Shown: positions 1 to 9,363 of the stretch, one piece after another
Layout: each line of letters opens with the position of its first letter
Numbering within the stretch: position 1 is the stretch's first letter
Source of the DNA: TC-15 sp034437275
Lineage (GTDB): Bacteria; Chloroflexota; Anaerolineae; Aggregatilineales; Aggregatilineaceae
Direction: 5' to 3'
Length of the DNA stretch: 64,000 nucleotides
Assembly: GCA_034437275.1 (NCBI GenBank)
Contig: DAOTUD010000031.1
Span: 13,395 to 77,394, forward strand
Notes under the pieces: model-generated
What the model was told of the DNA's origin: nothing
What the model saw: the letters and a program-made list of their open reading frames with translations, nothing else
Database searches by the model: none
Translations under genes and position numbers: made by a program

Positions 1-971
1 CCGCGCAGCGCGGCCACCGCCGGGACCGCCAGCACGATATACCCGAAGACGTAGTGCAGCGGGTGCGGCGCGGCCAGTTGGTTCTGGGCGGACCACTCGC
101 GCAGCACGTCGCTGGTGAGGAACACCAGCCCGCTGTAGAGCAGCACCGGCGCAGCGATGATCCCGGCCAGCGCCGCCCGCCAGAACAGCGCCCAGGGAAA
201 AGCCCTGTGGCGCAGCCAGACCGCCAGTCCCCAGCAGCCCAACAGCACATACAGCACCGCCACGTAAAACGGCACGCACAGCCCCATCACCGCCCAGCAC
301 AGCCCGGCCAACACCGGCCAGCGCCACTCGTCCGGCTGCGCCAGCCCGCGAAACAGCAGCAGCAAGCCCCCCAGCAGCCCGCTGCGTGCCAGCGCCAGAT
401 GCGGCAGCCCAAACAGGATCAGGAAGCTGTAACCCTCCGGCACGTAAAAATCCAGCGGCAGCGCGCCGAGCAGATGGTCCCGCCCCAGCAGCGCCAGCAA
501 CCAGCCCAATCCACCGCCCAGGACCACCAGCACCAGCGCCACCATCCGCGCGCCAGGACGGCGCAAAAACGCGGCCACAAAGCGATAACTGACCAGGATC
601 AGCAGCGTGCCAAACACGATCCGCGCGACATGGAACGTGATCGCCAGGTCAGGACCGCCGCCCTCCACAAACAGGCCGGTGATCTGGCCCAGCAGCAGGT
701 AGGGCAGGAACAGCAGTGCGCCGTCGTGCGGCTCGGACGTATAGCGCAGCGTGAACAGCCAATCCCCGCGCGCGCCGAGGCGCATCTTGGCGAGGTAGCT
801 GTAGCCGTCGTCGGCCCCGAACACGAAGCCGCCGAACGTCCAGCCGTCGCCCGCTGCCAGCCAGCCGAGCAGGTACGGCAGCGTGGTGAAGGCCATCACC
901 AGGACGGCAAACACCCCCACCCGCCGCCACTCCTGCCGGGTGACGGCCTGGATATCCGGCCCATCAGGCAC
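1..971 (-). CDS. Multi-pass membrane protein, glycosyltransferase-like (partial, runs off left edge)
   Basis: The minus-strand frame is open from a GTG at 971 to the window edge, about 323 codons, so the C-terminus is missing. The translation is a hydrophobic multi-pass protein. It starts with a membrane helix near residues 17-40, then a region containing ADDGYSYLAKMRLG and LRYTSEPHDGALL, then many Leu/Val-rich helices. These motifs and a Gly-Gly-Leu-Gly-Trp segment recur in the protein at 3038-4714, so the two are paralogues. The GTG overlaps the stop of the upstream gene by eight bases, which suggests translational coupling. I infer a role in lipid-linked sugar transfer or cell-surface glycan assembly, as for large polytopic GT-C-like proteins; no catalytic residue was confirmed. 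Confidence 0.7.
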   Translation of the reverse strand, partial: MPDGPDIQAVTRQEWRRVGVFAVLVMAFTTLPYLLGWLAAGDGWTFGGFVFGADDGYSYLAKMRLGARGDWLFTLRYTSEPHDGALLFLPYLLLGQITGLFVEGGGPDLAITFHVARIVFGTLLILVSYRFVAAFLRRPGARMVALVLVVLGGGLGWLLALLGRDHLLGALPLDFYVPEGYSFLILFGLPHLALARSGLLGGLLLLFRGLAQPDEWRWPVLAGLCWAVMGLCVPFYVAVLYVLLGCWGLAVWLRHRAFPWALFWRAALAGIIAAPVLLYSGLVFLTSDVLREWSAQNQLAAPHPLHYVFGYIVLAVPAVAALR

Positions 972-3078
972 GCCGCACCATCCACCACCCGGCCAGCCCG
1001 AACGTGATCAGAATGCCCGCCATCGACGCCCCGGCCCACACCTCCGACCGGCTGTATTCAAAGCTGGCGGTCGCGTCACTGGCAGCCCCGGACACGCTCA
1101 GCACCGGCGTGTCGACGTCCTGCCAGCGCCCCGGCGCAACCGGGAAGATCACGCCGTTGGGGGTCGAGCCAGCGACCACCGTCACGCGGTTCGGCCCGTC
1201 CCATGCCAGCCGCACATCCCGCGCGAACATGTTGCGATAGACGTAGACCGTGCCCTGCGGCGTCTCGACCCGGGACCAGAGCACCAGCCCGTCCGCGTCG
1301 ATCTCAAACACGGCGATGACGTGCGTCACCAGCCAGCGCCCCAACAGGTCCGCGTCCAGCGGCGCGCCCCGGTTCGCGGTGACGAGCACATCCTGCTCGT
1401 CGCCGTCGCCTGCGTAGGGCGGGATGGTCACGCTGTAGCCGTCGACCGGCACCCCGGTCGCCAGTTCGGCAGCGACGACATACTCCGCGATCTGGAAGGG
1501 ATCGACGCCGCCAAACTGCGGGATCTCCCAATAGGCAGCGGCCTGCTGCGGCAGGCTGTAGCTGGGCGAATAGACGCGCACCGCGCCATCCGCGCGCAGG
1601 GTATCGGCCAATTCCGCGTACGGGTCGAGCCACTCGTCTTTGGCGTGCCCTTCGACCAGCGCCAGGTCGATCCAGACCACGTCGGCGATCACCACCAGCG
1701 CGAACAGCGCCATCAGCGGGCGGGCGGACAACTTGCCGAACAGCGCCAGCGCCACCCCCAGCATCACCAGCGGTAGCGCCAGCGTCCCCAGCACGGTCGT
1801 TACTTCCAGCGGCGGCGCGAGCATAAACAGGCTGGACACGCTGCACACGATCCCGCCGCCCAGCACGCCCACCACCGCCAGCCGGACCGCGCGGCGCGCA
1901 TCGGGCGGGCGCTCGGCGAGCAACTGCGCGCCCCACGCCGCGAGATAGGGCATCACCAGCGCCGCAACCAGCCACACACGCGGCGGCACGCGCAGCCAGC
2001 GCAGCGGTGGCAGCAGCCACGTCAGCAGCGGCCACAGCACGAAATTATCGCCCATCGCATACAGCGCCACGAAAACCAGCAACCCGCCCCACAACGCGAA
2101 ACGGCGCGGTTGCAGCACCAGCGCCACGATCACCAGCACCAGCGTGCTCACCCCGGCGTAGACCAGCGTTTCCCACGTCCCGCCGTGATCGCCGAGCAGC
2201 AGCCCCAGCCACTGCCCCGGCTCCAGGCTGTGTACGGCGGCGTCATTGCGCGTCATGTCCGCGCGCGAGAGATCGCCCGCCATCAACAGCAAGGGCATCC
2301 ACTGGATCGCGGTCAGACCCAGCACCAACAGCGCCGCGCTGCCGATGGTCAGCAGCACCTTTCGCACATCAGCCCAGGCACGCAGCGCCGTGATCTGCCG
2401 CCAGCGCCACAGCGCATACACGCCCGCCGTCATGAAGATGTACACGCTCAGGCGCATATCGGCCAGCACACTCAGCGATCCGAACAGCGCCAGCCATACC
2501 ACAGCGTGCCGGGCGGGTGCCGGCTGCACGGTGCGCTGCACGGCCCACAACAGCCAGGGGAACCATCCCAGCGCGTACACGATATCCAGGTGCCCGGCCC
2601 CGAAGGTCGCCATCACGCGCGGCGCGAACGCATAGCCGAAGCCCGCCAGCGCCGCCGGCCAGGGTTGCAGCCCGGTCTCGCGGCCCCAGGCCCAGGCTCC
2701 GGTCCCGGCCAGCAGCAGGTGCAGCCCGGCCAGCACGTTGAGATGCAGCGCCGGCGGCAGCACAATCACCAGCCATTGCAGCGGATACCACGCTTTGTTG
2801 AGGGGGTTAGCCGCGAACGGTTGGCCGCTCATCAGCAGCGGTCGCCACAACGGCCAGGTGTGGTCCTCGCGCACGGTGCGCCGCAGGAACAGCGCGTTCG
2901 GCCAATGGCTCGTCACCGCGTCCGAAAACTCCGACGCGGGCAAATAGGGCAGCCGGTCTGGACCCAGGCCGGTGATGATCCAGAAGGCGAGCAGCCCCAA
3001 AAACAGCGCCGCCCCAAAGATCACGACGGCGGGCGGACTATTCCACCGTATAGAGCGTAACTGTGTCGTCACCGTCAC
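964..3078 (-). CDS. YfhO-like polytopic membrane protein
   Basis: A protein of about 704 residues with roughly a dozen hydrophobic helices spread over residues 15-470, a soluble stretch (about 480-660) rich in Tyr/Asp, and a last helix next to an Arg-rich C-terminus (MVRRA). This layout matches the bacterial membrane protein YfhO family, large GT-C-like proteins linked to glycosylation of cell-wall polymers. The GTG at 3078 is preferred over the TTG at 3081 because AGGA lies eight bases upstream. It overlaps the end of the upstream gene by about 40 bases and the start of the downstream gene by eight, so the three form an operon. Family-level call only; substrate unknown. Confidence 0.7.
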   Translation of the reverse strand: MTVTTQLRSIRWNSPPAVVIFGAALFLGLLAFWIITGLGPDRLPYLPASEFSDAVTSHWPNALFLRRTVREDHTWPLWRPLLMSGQPFAANPLNKAWYPLQWLVIVLPPALHLNVLAGLHLLLAGTGAWAWGRETGLQPWPAALAGFGYAFAPRVMATFGAGHLDIVYALGWFPWLLWAVQRTVQPAPARHAVVWLALFGSLSVLADMRLSVYIFMTAGVYALWRWRQITALRAWADVRKVLLTIGSAALLVLGLTAIQWMPLLLMAGDLSRADMTRNDAAVHSLEPGQWLGLLLGDHGGTWETLVYAGVSTLVLVIVALVLQPRRFALWGGLLVFVALYAMGDNFVLWPLLTWLLPPLRWLRVPPRVWLVAALVMPYLAAWGAQLLAERPPDARRAVRLAVVGVLGGGIVCSVSSLFMLAPPLEVTTVLGTLALPLVMLGVALALFGKLSARPLMALFALVVIADVVWIDLALVEGHAKDEWLDPYAELADTLRADGAVRVYSPSYSLPQQAAAYWEIPQFGGVDPFQIAEYVVAAELATGVPVDGYSVTIPPYAGDGDEQDVLVTANRGAPLDADLLGRWLVTHVIAVFEIDADGLVLWSRVETPQGTVYVYRNMFARDVRLAWDGPNRVTVVAGSTPNGVIFPVAPGRWQDVDTPVLSVSGAASDATASFEYSRSEVWAGASMAGILITFGLAGWWMVRRA

Positions 3079-4714
3079 CAAACATTTCCTGTGTTATATC
3101 CGGGTTCGCTTCGAGTTCGGCGATACACTTCCCCGCGTTGGGATACGGCGCGCCGTCTGCGTCCTCGGCAAAGCGTTTTTCCTGCGGGCCATAGAAAATA
3201 TAGCGCACCGTAAAGGACAGATCGTCACTCAGCAAGGTAACGCAGTCCTCCCCGCGATACCAGTCTTCGACCTGTTCGAACCGGAGATCGTGCGGCACGG
3301 TTTCGTACTCGTGCCCATAGACCACAACCTGCGGCGTGTAGGCAGGCACCCACATGCTGACGTTCGGTGCGGCCAGCACCACCGCGCCCTGCTCGCCGTG
3401 CGTCTCCAACCACTGGAACCCATCCCAATACCCGGTTTCCAGCAGCAGCCCGGCGCTTAAGCCGCTGTCAGGGCTGGCCACCGCACCATACAACGGCAGA
3501 CCCATCACAAACAGGTTGGTGGGGATAATGAACACGATCAGGGCGATAACGGCGGGGGCACGCCACTTTTGCGGGACTTTATAGAACCAGTAATCCTCCA
3601 ACGCCCGCACCGCGAAATACACCAGCGGGATGATCAGCCCCATGTTTAAGCGCCGCTGCAAGTTGAACGGCATGTACAGCCCGATCACATTCACCACAAT
3701 CCACAGCAGCATCAATTGGTCGCCGTCACGCTCAAACCGCCGCACGGCACGGGCTAAGCCCGGAATCGCGACCAGCAGCAGCAACCCGTACCCGGTGATA
3801 TACAGGTACGGGGCCGGGGAAGACGTGATGTTTTGCTCGTTGAACTGGCCCATCATGTCGTTGAAGTGAAACACCGCGATATCGTACACGGCGAACGGAA
3901 TGGCCGGCAGCCACAACATCGACGCCCAGCGCAGTTCGTAGCCGGGAAACTCGCGCGTTAGCCCGTAGCGGACCAGCACATACACCACCAGCGCGCTCGC
4001 GATAGGCAGCAGGGCGGTGGGCTGGATCAGGGCCATCAGCATCGACAGCAGGATCAGGCCCAACCCGCCGTTATCGACGCTGGGTTCTTCGTTGAACCCG
4101 CGCCGGAACACAATCATATACGTCGAGGCGATCAGGGCCAGGCTGGCGATGCTCAGCGGGAAGTGCGCGTTGGTATAGGCCGCATACAGCGGGAACGCCT
4201 CCGGAATGTTCAGATCGGCGGAGATCACGTCCGGGTCGAACACCAGCACCAGCCATCCCAGCCCCGAGCCGACCGATATCAGCGTAAAATACAACCGGCG
4301 GGGCCGCAGCCGGACCCATACCGTCGCCCCGAACTGGTACAGGGAAATGAACATAAACAGGCTGGTGGCGACCCGTGCCAGATGAAACACCAGCAGATTC
4401 GACAAACCCGTGATGCGCGCAGCATGGCCGAGAAACAGGTAAAACGTGTGGAACCCCGCTCCATCGTGCGCTTCCGGGGTGTGACGCAGCTCAAACAGCC
4501 ACGATCCCTGCCGGCCCTGTTCGATCTTCGCAAGATAGGTGGCGCCATCGCTGGGGTTGGAGAGCATCCCCAAAAATTGCCAATCGGCATTGGACTCATT
4601 GCTGCCCAGCGCCCAGGCATAGGGGACCAATGTCAGCGCGACCAGTATCCCGCTGATGATAATGACCCAGCGCCATTCGGTCTTTGAAACATCAACAGAG
4701 CGTAGTGTTTGCAT
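3038..4714 (-). CDS. Multi-pass membrane protein, paralogue of the left-edge gene
   Basis: 558 residues with about ten membrane helices. The N-terminal loop carries DGATYLAKIEQGRQG and LRHTPEAHDGAGF, which line up with matching motifs in the protein at 1-971, and GSGLGWLVLVF follows as in that paralogue. The C-terminal 130 residues are soluble and include NVSMWVPAYTPQVVVYGHEY, a Tyr-rich segment. ATG 4714 is preceded by GAGG at a suitable distance. It is the first gene of a three-gene operon that shares a promoter region with the divergent gene at 4822. I infer a GT-C-like membrane glycosyltransferase or a partner of one; there is no direct evidence for substrate. Confidence 0.65.
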   Translation of the reverse strand: MQTLRSVDVSKTEWRWVIIISGILVALTLVPYAWALGSNESNADWQFLGMLSNPSDGATYLAKIEQGRQGSWLFELRHTPEAHDGAGFHTFYLFLGHAARITGLSNLLVFHLARVATSLFMFISLYQFGATVWVRLRPRRLYFTLISVGSGLGWLVLVFDPDVISADLNIPEAFPLYAAYTNAHFPLSIASLALIASTYMIVFRRGFNEEPSVDNGGLGLILLSMLMALIQPTALLPIASALVVYVLVRYGLTREFPGYELRWASMLWLPAIPFAVYDIAVFHFNDMMGQFNEQNITSSPAPYLYITGYGLLLLVAIPGLARAVRRFERDGDQLMLLWIVVNVIGLYMPFNLQRRLNMGLIIPLVYFAVRALEDYWFYKVPQKWRAPAVIALIVFIIPTNLFVMGLPLYGAVASPDSGLSAGLLLETGYWDGFQWLETHGEQGAVVLAAPNVSMWVPAYTPQVVVYGHEYETVPHDLRFEQVEDWYRGEDCVTLLSDDLSFTVRYIFYGPQEKRFAEDADGAPYPNAGKCIAELEANPDITQEMFGDGDDTVTLYTVE

Positions 4715-4733
4715 AGAAACCTCGCTGTAGGGT

Positions 4734-4763
4734 TTGCCGTGCGATTCTGCCGTATAGTATAAT
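4734..4763 (+). promoter_or_regulatory. Predicted sigma-70 promoter for the zinc-ribbon protein
   Basis: TTGCCG (4734-4739) is separated by 18 bases from a perfect TATAAT (4758-4763). Transcription would start near 4770, giving a leader of about 50 bases before ATG 4822. It lies in an AT-rich divergent gap. Confidence 0.55.
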
Positions 4764-4821
4764 GCCTTAACTGTATGCTCATTTTACATCGACATGCCCG
4801 TTGTGCCAGCCAGAGGAAAAT

Positions 4822-5523
4822 ATGAGCCAACCAAAAGCATTATACCGGCTGCAAAAAATAGATCACGAACTCGATAGCCACCGCCAGCGGCTGCGCGCCG
4901 TTGCCGCCGCCCTCAAAGACGACAGCGCGCTGCAACAGGCGCGGGCCGACGTGGCGGCGCTCGAAAATAAACTGCGTCCCAAAGAAGCCCGCGTCACCGA
5001 TCTGAAGCTCGAAATCCAAACGATCAACCGCCAGAGCACACAGTTAAACGACCGGCTGTACAGCGGCACCGTCAGCAACCCCAAAGAACTGGAAGACATC
5101 CAAGACAAGCTCGTCGAACTGAAACACCGCCATGCTGCCCTGGAAGACGAACAACTGGAAACCATGATCACAGTGGAAGAACTGGCGGACGCGCTGGCTA
5201 CCGCGCGCCAACACCTCAGCACAGTGGAAACCCAGTGGGCTGAGCAACAAGATCGCCTGACCCAGGAACAGCGCCAGTTGAAGCGGGCCGTCAAAAAGCT
5301 GAAGGCCGACCGCCAGGACGCGCTGCAAGCCATCACGCCCGACAACGCCGCGCTCTACGAAGACCTGCGCGCCAAAAAGCGCAGGCGCGCCGTCGCCGAG
5401 CTGGAGGGTGAAAGCTGTTCTGTGTGTGGGGTCGGGCAAACAACAACTGCTGTCCAACGAGTGCGCCGCAAACAAGAACTGGTCTTCTGTTCGAGCTGCG
5501 GACGTATTCTTGTAGCGAATTGA
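4822..5523 (+). CDS. Coiled-coil zinc-ribbon protein (DUF164/CT398-like)
   Basis: 233 residues. Residues 1-180 are a charged, Gln/Leu-rich coiled-coil hairpin containing the family-typical LYSGTVSNPKELEDIQ. The C-terminus is a four-Cys zinc ribbon, CSVCG followed about 20 residues later by CSSCG. This matches the C4-type zinc ribbon family, whose Helicobacter and Chlamydia members are thought to bind nucleic acid or act as scaffolds in assembly or secretion. ATG 4822 is chosen over an in-frame TTG at 4801 because AGAGGA lies immediately upstream. The NTPase gene follows 13 bases downstream and is probably co-transcribed. Confidence 0.85.
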   Translation: MSQPKALYRLQKIDHELDSHRQRLRAVAAALKDDSALQQARADVAALENKLRPKEARVTDLKLEIQTINRQSTQLNDRLYSGTVSNPKELEDIQDKLVELKHRHAALEDEQLETMITVEELADALATARQHLSTVETQWAEQQDRLTQEQRQLKRAVKKLKADRQDALQAITPDNAALYEDLRAKKRRRAVAELEGESCSVCGVGQTTTAVQRVRRKQELVFCSSCGRILVAN

Positions 5524-5536
5524 GGGAGGGGCCACG

Positions 5537-8155
5537 ATGCGCTTCGATCCTTTATCATTTCTGCTCGGTTTTGGTTCGGCGTCGGGCATAGGGTTTGCCA
5601 TTTGGCGCTACCGGATGCGGCTGGCAGCATTCCGCGAGTCCGCTGAGGCTCAGGTGGAAGGCACCCGCGAATTTATCGGGCGTACAGCGGAGGCACGGTA
5701 TGCCCGCGACATCATTCAATATGCTCAAGGATATCATCTGGCGGGGGATTTGTTCAAGCTGACCGATCTCCTGCTGGAACCACGCCTGATCCTGCCGCCC
5801 GATCCACTTGCGCCTCCCAGCGCCAACGATGTGCCGGACGCCAATGTGTTCGACGTCATCCCGCTGTGCCACGACATGCCCTTCAGCTATGCCCCATACA
5901 ACCTGGAGACGCTCCCGTTGGAAAACCTGGGGGCGGGCGAGCGCCATGTCGCCATCCTGGGCATCCAGGGCATTGGCAAAAGCACCACCCTGGCGACGCT
6001 GGCCTTGATGGCGCTGGGCGAGGTCAGTTTTGAGACCATCGAAGACCTCACCGAGCGCGCAATCTCCGAAGAGGAAGAAGGGCTGACCGACGACGAGCGC
6101 CGGGATCGGCAGCGCGAACGCGAGGCGATCCAGATGCGCGCGATGGAAAAGCTGCACGACGTCCACCAGCAGCAGCGCAAACAGTTTGGCCAGTCCGCCG
6201 ACGACAAGCTGACCGCCCGCAGCATCGCGGGGCTGGTGCCAGTGATGGTACACCTGAACGATGTCGACCTCAACCCCGAGGCGTACGGCGGGCGCAACAC
6301 CCCGCTGGACCCGGCAGAACCGCTGGTCCGTGCCGTGCAGCGGCGCGTGAGCGCGGTCACGTCGCAGGTTGTCGGCAGCGTCGTGTATCCCGCGCTCGAA
6401 CGCGGGCAGGCCCTCATTCTGATCGACGGCTACGACGAACTGGCCCCGACGGTACGCGAGACATATTTCTACTGGCTGCGCAACCTGATCGACATGCACG
6501 GCGACAACCTGATCGTGATCACCGGCCCGGCGACCGGCTACGACCCGCTGTTGACGCTGGGCTTCACGCCGGTGTTTTTGCGCGCCTGGAGCCAGGAAGA
6601 CTTCACCACGCTGGCCGAACACTGGGCCACCGCCTGGCCCACGCAGAGCAAAGGACGGCGCAAAGTCGCCGCGCCCGACCAGCAAACCCAACGCCGCATC
6701 AGCATCGACAACCGGGGCCGTACCATTCTCGATGTTACCTTCAAGATATGGACGGGGCTGGCCGACGACGCCCGCGATACCGGGCGGGTCGGCTGGTACG
6801 ACGCCTTCATCAACCGCAAACTGGCCGACGCGGACAAACGCGATTTGCTACCGGCGCTGGCGGTGCCCATCCTGGAATCCGGCTTCGTCGCCAGCCAGGA
6901 CGTGCTCAACGAAGCGATCCGCGACTGGCTGCCCAAACCGGCGGAGGGTGACAAAGCGCCCAAAACCGAGGGGATTTTAGAGAGTATCGTGCAGGACGGG
7001 CTGCTGGTCGCGCATCCCGGCGGACGCTACCGTTTCATCCACCCGCAGATCACCAGCTATCTGGCCAGCGAAGCCATCGTCGAGGCCGGCCCCGAACAGG
7101 CCGCCGACCTGGCGCTGGACCCGTTGTGGAAAGCTGCGCTGGCCTTCGCTGCCGCCCGCGTCGACATGACCCCGGCCCTCCAGCGCAAATTGCAGCACGC
7201 GCCCGATCTGCTGTTTAGCCCCCTGTTCGACATCGTGCGCTGGCTGCCCGACGCCCCGTCGGACGCCCACTGGCGCGGCGACCTGTTCAAGCGGCTGGCT
7301 GCGGCGTTGATGGCCCCGGAGCAGTTCCCGACCGTGCGCGAGCGCGCGATGGCAGCGTTGATCGCCGCCCGCGACAAAAACGTGCTGTTCATCCTGCGGC
7401 AGGCGCTGCGGGCTGCCGACCCGACCATCCGCCGGTTGGCGTGCGTCGGGCTGGGCGCGTTGGGCAATGCCGAAGCGGTGAAGGACCTCGCGCCGATGCT
7501 GGTCGATGACGAGCGCGACGTCCAGCTTGCCTCTGGGCTGGCGTTAGGGGCCATCGGCACCGAGCGCGCGCTGGAGACGATGGTGCACGGCCTGATCGAC
7601 GGCAGCGAAGAACTGCGGCAGGCGGTCGCCGAAGCCCTGGCCGCGATCCCGGGCGAAGGCCATGCTATTCTGCGGGATGGGGTCGAATCGGACGACATTA
7701 TGATCCGGCGGGCGTGTGTGTACGGCCTGAGCCGGATCAAGGCCCCCTGGGCGCTGATCACGCTCTACCGGACGATGATGGAGGACCATCAGTGGTACGT
7801 GCGCACGGCAGCAGAGGAAGCCTTCATGACCGCGCAGTCGCCTGAACGGCCCGGCCCGCGCCTGCACCCCGAAGCCGACTCGCTGCTGTGGCTGGTGGAG
7901 TGGGCCGCCGAACGCGGCGAAGGCGTCCCGGCAGGGCCAAACGCCCGGCAAGTGTTGATCCGGGCGCTCCAGGAAGCCCCGCCCGACCGGCAAAGCCTGG
8001 CGGCGACCACCCTGGCGCGGCTGGGGCATGTGCCAGCCATCACGGCGCTGTACAACGCGCTCCGCGATCGCACGCCGGAAGTGCGCAGCGCCGCTTACGA
8101 CGCGCTGGCCGACCTGCAAATGCAGCTTGGCGAGCCGCTGCCGGGGCTGGTCTAG
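5537..8155 (+). CDS. Membrane-anchored NACHT-type NTPase with C-terminal HEAT repeats
   Basis: 872 residues. A short hydrophobic N-terminal segment (about 7-27) probably anchors it. A P-loop GIQGIGKSTT lies near residue 142. A Walker B-like ALILIDGYDEL lies near 292; the Asp-x-x-Asp-Glu pattern is typical of NACHT domains in the STAND class. Between them is a charged helical insert of about 50 residues (EEEEG...RQREREA). From about residue 595 to the end come repeated Ala/Leu-rich helical units such as RRLACVGLGALGNAEAVKDL, which are HEAT or PBS-lyase-type repeats. STAND NTPases are signalling or defence switches that oligomerise on ligand binding, with repeats as sensor. There is no recognisable effector domain apart from the membrane segment. 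The stop shares CTAG with the convergent lipoprotein gene. Confidence 0.75.
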   Translation: MRFDPLSFLLGFGSASGIGFAIWRYRMRLAAFRESAEAQVEGTREFIGRTAEARYARDIIQYAQGYHLAGDLFKLTDLLLEPRLILPPDPLAPPSANDVPDANVFDVIPLCHDMPFSYAPYNLETLPLENLGAGERHVAILGIQGIGKSTTLATLALMALGEVSFETIEDLTERAISEEEEGLTDDERRDRQREREAIQMRAMEKLHDVHQQQRKQFGQSADDKLTARSIAGLVPVMVHLNDVDLNPEAYGGRNTPLDPAEPLVRAVQRRVSAVTSQVVGSVVYPALERGQALILIDGYDELAPTVRETYFYWLRNLIDMHGDNLIVITGPATGYDPLLTLGFTPVFLRAWSQEDFTTLAEHWATAWPTQSKGRRKVAAPDQQTQRRISIDNRGRTILDVTFKIWTGLADDARDTGRVGWYDAFINRKLADADKRDLLPALAVPILESGFVASQDVLNEAIRDWLPKPAEGDKAPKTEGILESIVQDGLLVAHPGGRYRFIHPQITSYLASEAIVEAGPEQAADLALDPLWKAALAFAAARVDMTPALQRKLQHAPDLLFSPLFDIVRWLPDAPSDAHWRGDLFKRLAAALMAPEQFPTVRERAMAALIAARDKNVLFILRQALRAADPTIRRLACVGLGALGNAEAVKDLAPMLVDDERDVQLASGLALGAIGTERALETMVHGLIDGSEELRQAVAEALAAIPGEGHAILRDGVESDDIMIRRACVYGLSRIKAPWALITLYRTMMEDHQWYVRTAAEEAFMTAQSPERPGPRLHPEADSLLWLVEWAAERGEGVPAGPNARQVLIRALQEAPPDRQSLAATTLARLGHVPAITALYNALRDRTPEVRSAAYDALADLQMQLGEPLPGLV

Positions 8156-8991
8156 CGGCGGCGCAAAAAGCCGGGCAGGACCTCGTCCTCCGGCGCGCAG
8201 GGCAAAAAATGGCGGATACTGGTGTGGTAGGTGATGGACTGGTCGTCCGCGTCCTGGAACACGATACGATAGCCTAACGTCGGCTGGTCATCGTAATCCG
8301 CGTCCGGCTGGGGGCAGCCGACGCTGGCATCCGGCCAGGGCACGTTCAGCAAACTTACGAGGGTTATCTCAGACACCGGCACGTCGAGCCGGTCTGCCGC
8401 GTCGCGCGTGGTGAGCAGCACGATCTCCTGCGCGATCGGATCGGGCGGGAGGGGCTTCCCGCTGCGTTCCCACCACGCCGCGTCCTCGCACCACAGCAAC
8501 CGTTCCTGGTCGTCAGTATGGAAGGCATAGACGGTGGAGTCCGCCAGCAGTAGGATGCGATAGCCGCGTGTCGCCGGGATGGACTGAGCACTATCCGGGT
8601 GTGTGGCGCACCCCAGCCCGGCATCGCGCCAGATGAAGCGCTCAATGCTCAACAACCGGACCGTATCCCCCTCACTGACGGCGCGCACATCATCGCGCGC
8701 GCGGTCCAGGAACTGCTGCAAAGCGGGCAGGAGGAACGGCACATCGTCGGGCGTCGCCGGCGGCAGCAGGTCGCCGGGCGCGGGTAATTCGGTCGGGGTG
8801 GGGGAAAGTCCCGGCGTTGGCGGCGGAGGCGGGGTCGCGGTGACGGGCACTAAGGTGCGCGTCGGGGCCAACGCGGCCCGCTGCGATCCGCCCACAGGGG
8901 ACGCGGCGCCGCTGCGTCCGTCGCCGCACACCGCCAGCAGCCCCAGCCCCACCACGATCATCCACCAACGCAGAACATCCAGCCGTCGCAC
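8152..8991 (-). CDS. Lipoprotein with two tandem related domains
   Basis: 279 residues from a GTG at 8991 with GGGGAG about ten bases upstream. The N-terminus is a signal sequence ending in a lipobox-like LLAVC (Cys about 22), so a lipoprotein is likely. A Thr/Pro-rich linker (TATPPPPPTPG) follows. The rest is two related units: the first has WRDAGLGC...GYRILL...YAFHTDD...LLWC, the second WPDASVGCPQ...GYRIVF...YHTS...FLPC. Both share a Trp-x-Asp-Ala-x-x-Gly-Cys, Gly-Tyr-Arg-Ile and a closing Cys, consistent with an internal duplication and perhaps a disulfide per unit. I do not recognise a named family. It overlaps the end of the NTPase gene by four bases. Confidence 0.65.
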   Translation of the reverse strand: MRRLDVLRWWMIVVGLGLLAVCGDGRSGAASPVGGSQRAALAPTRTLVPVTATPPPPPTPGLSPTPTELPAPGDLLPPATPDDVPFLLPALQQFLDRARDDVRAVSEGDTVRLLSIERFIWRDAGLGCATHPDSAQSIPATRGYRILLLADSTVYAFHTDDQERLLWCEDAAWWERSGKPLPPDPIAQEIVLLTTRDAADRLDVPVSEITLVSLLNVPWPDASVGCPQPDADYDDQPTLGYRIVFQDADDQSITYHTSIRHFLPCAPEDEVLPGFLRRR

Positions 8992-9011
8992 AGATCTGCC
9001 ACTCCCCGCTG

Positions 9012-9317
9012 CTAGTTGCCGTGCACCAGGCGTTCTTCGATCCAGGACGGGGGAACGCCATCCACGCTGACGATCTTGGTGGGCTTGTCTCCCCCGGCCA
9101 CGATCTCGATCTGGTCCGGCTCCACCTCCAGCAGTTCCGCCAGGAAGTCGATCAGTTGGGCGTTGGCACGCCCTTCGGCGGGTGATTCGGTCAGCCGAAT
9201 CTTGAGCGAGCCATCATCCTGCACGCCGACCACCTCGACGCTGTCGGCGCGGGTGACGACACGCACATTAAAGGCCGCCCCATGAGTGGCATCCGTGATT
9301 CTGAATTCGCGCGGCAT
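9012..9317 (-). CDS. DUF167 / YggU family protein
   Basis: 101 residues. The segment VVGVQDDGSLKIRLTESPAE followed by GRANAQLIDFLAELL is the DUF167 (YggU) signature: a basic-acidic-Gly pattern then a conserved Asn before a helix. ATG 9317 is used because AAAGGG precedes it; upstream extension has no ribosome site. The family is small, cytosolic and of unknown biochemical function, often encoded beside yggT and yggS as it is here. It is about 45 bases downstream of yggT on the same strand. Confidence 0.85.
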   Translation of the reverse strand: MPREFRITDATHGAAFNVRVVTRADSVEVVGVQDDGSLKIRLTESPAEGRANAQLIDFLAELLEVEPDQIEIVAGGDKPTKIVSVDGVPPSWIEERLVHGN

Positions 9318-9363
9318 GTTGTTTTTTTCCCTTTCTATACCCGGCAGGCCGCCGGAAAGCATA

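Noticed and set aside
54..1007. Long plus-strand frame rich in Gln, Arg and Pro
   Set aside because: It is the reverse of a membrane protein coding frame and has no ribosome site or family similarity.
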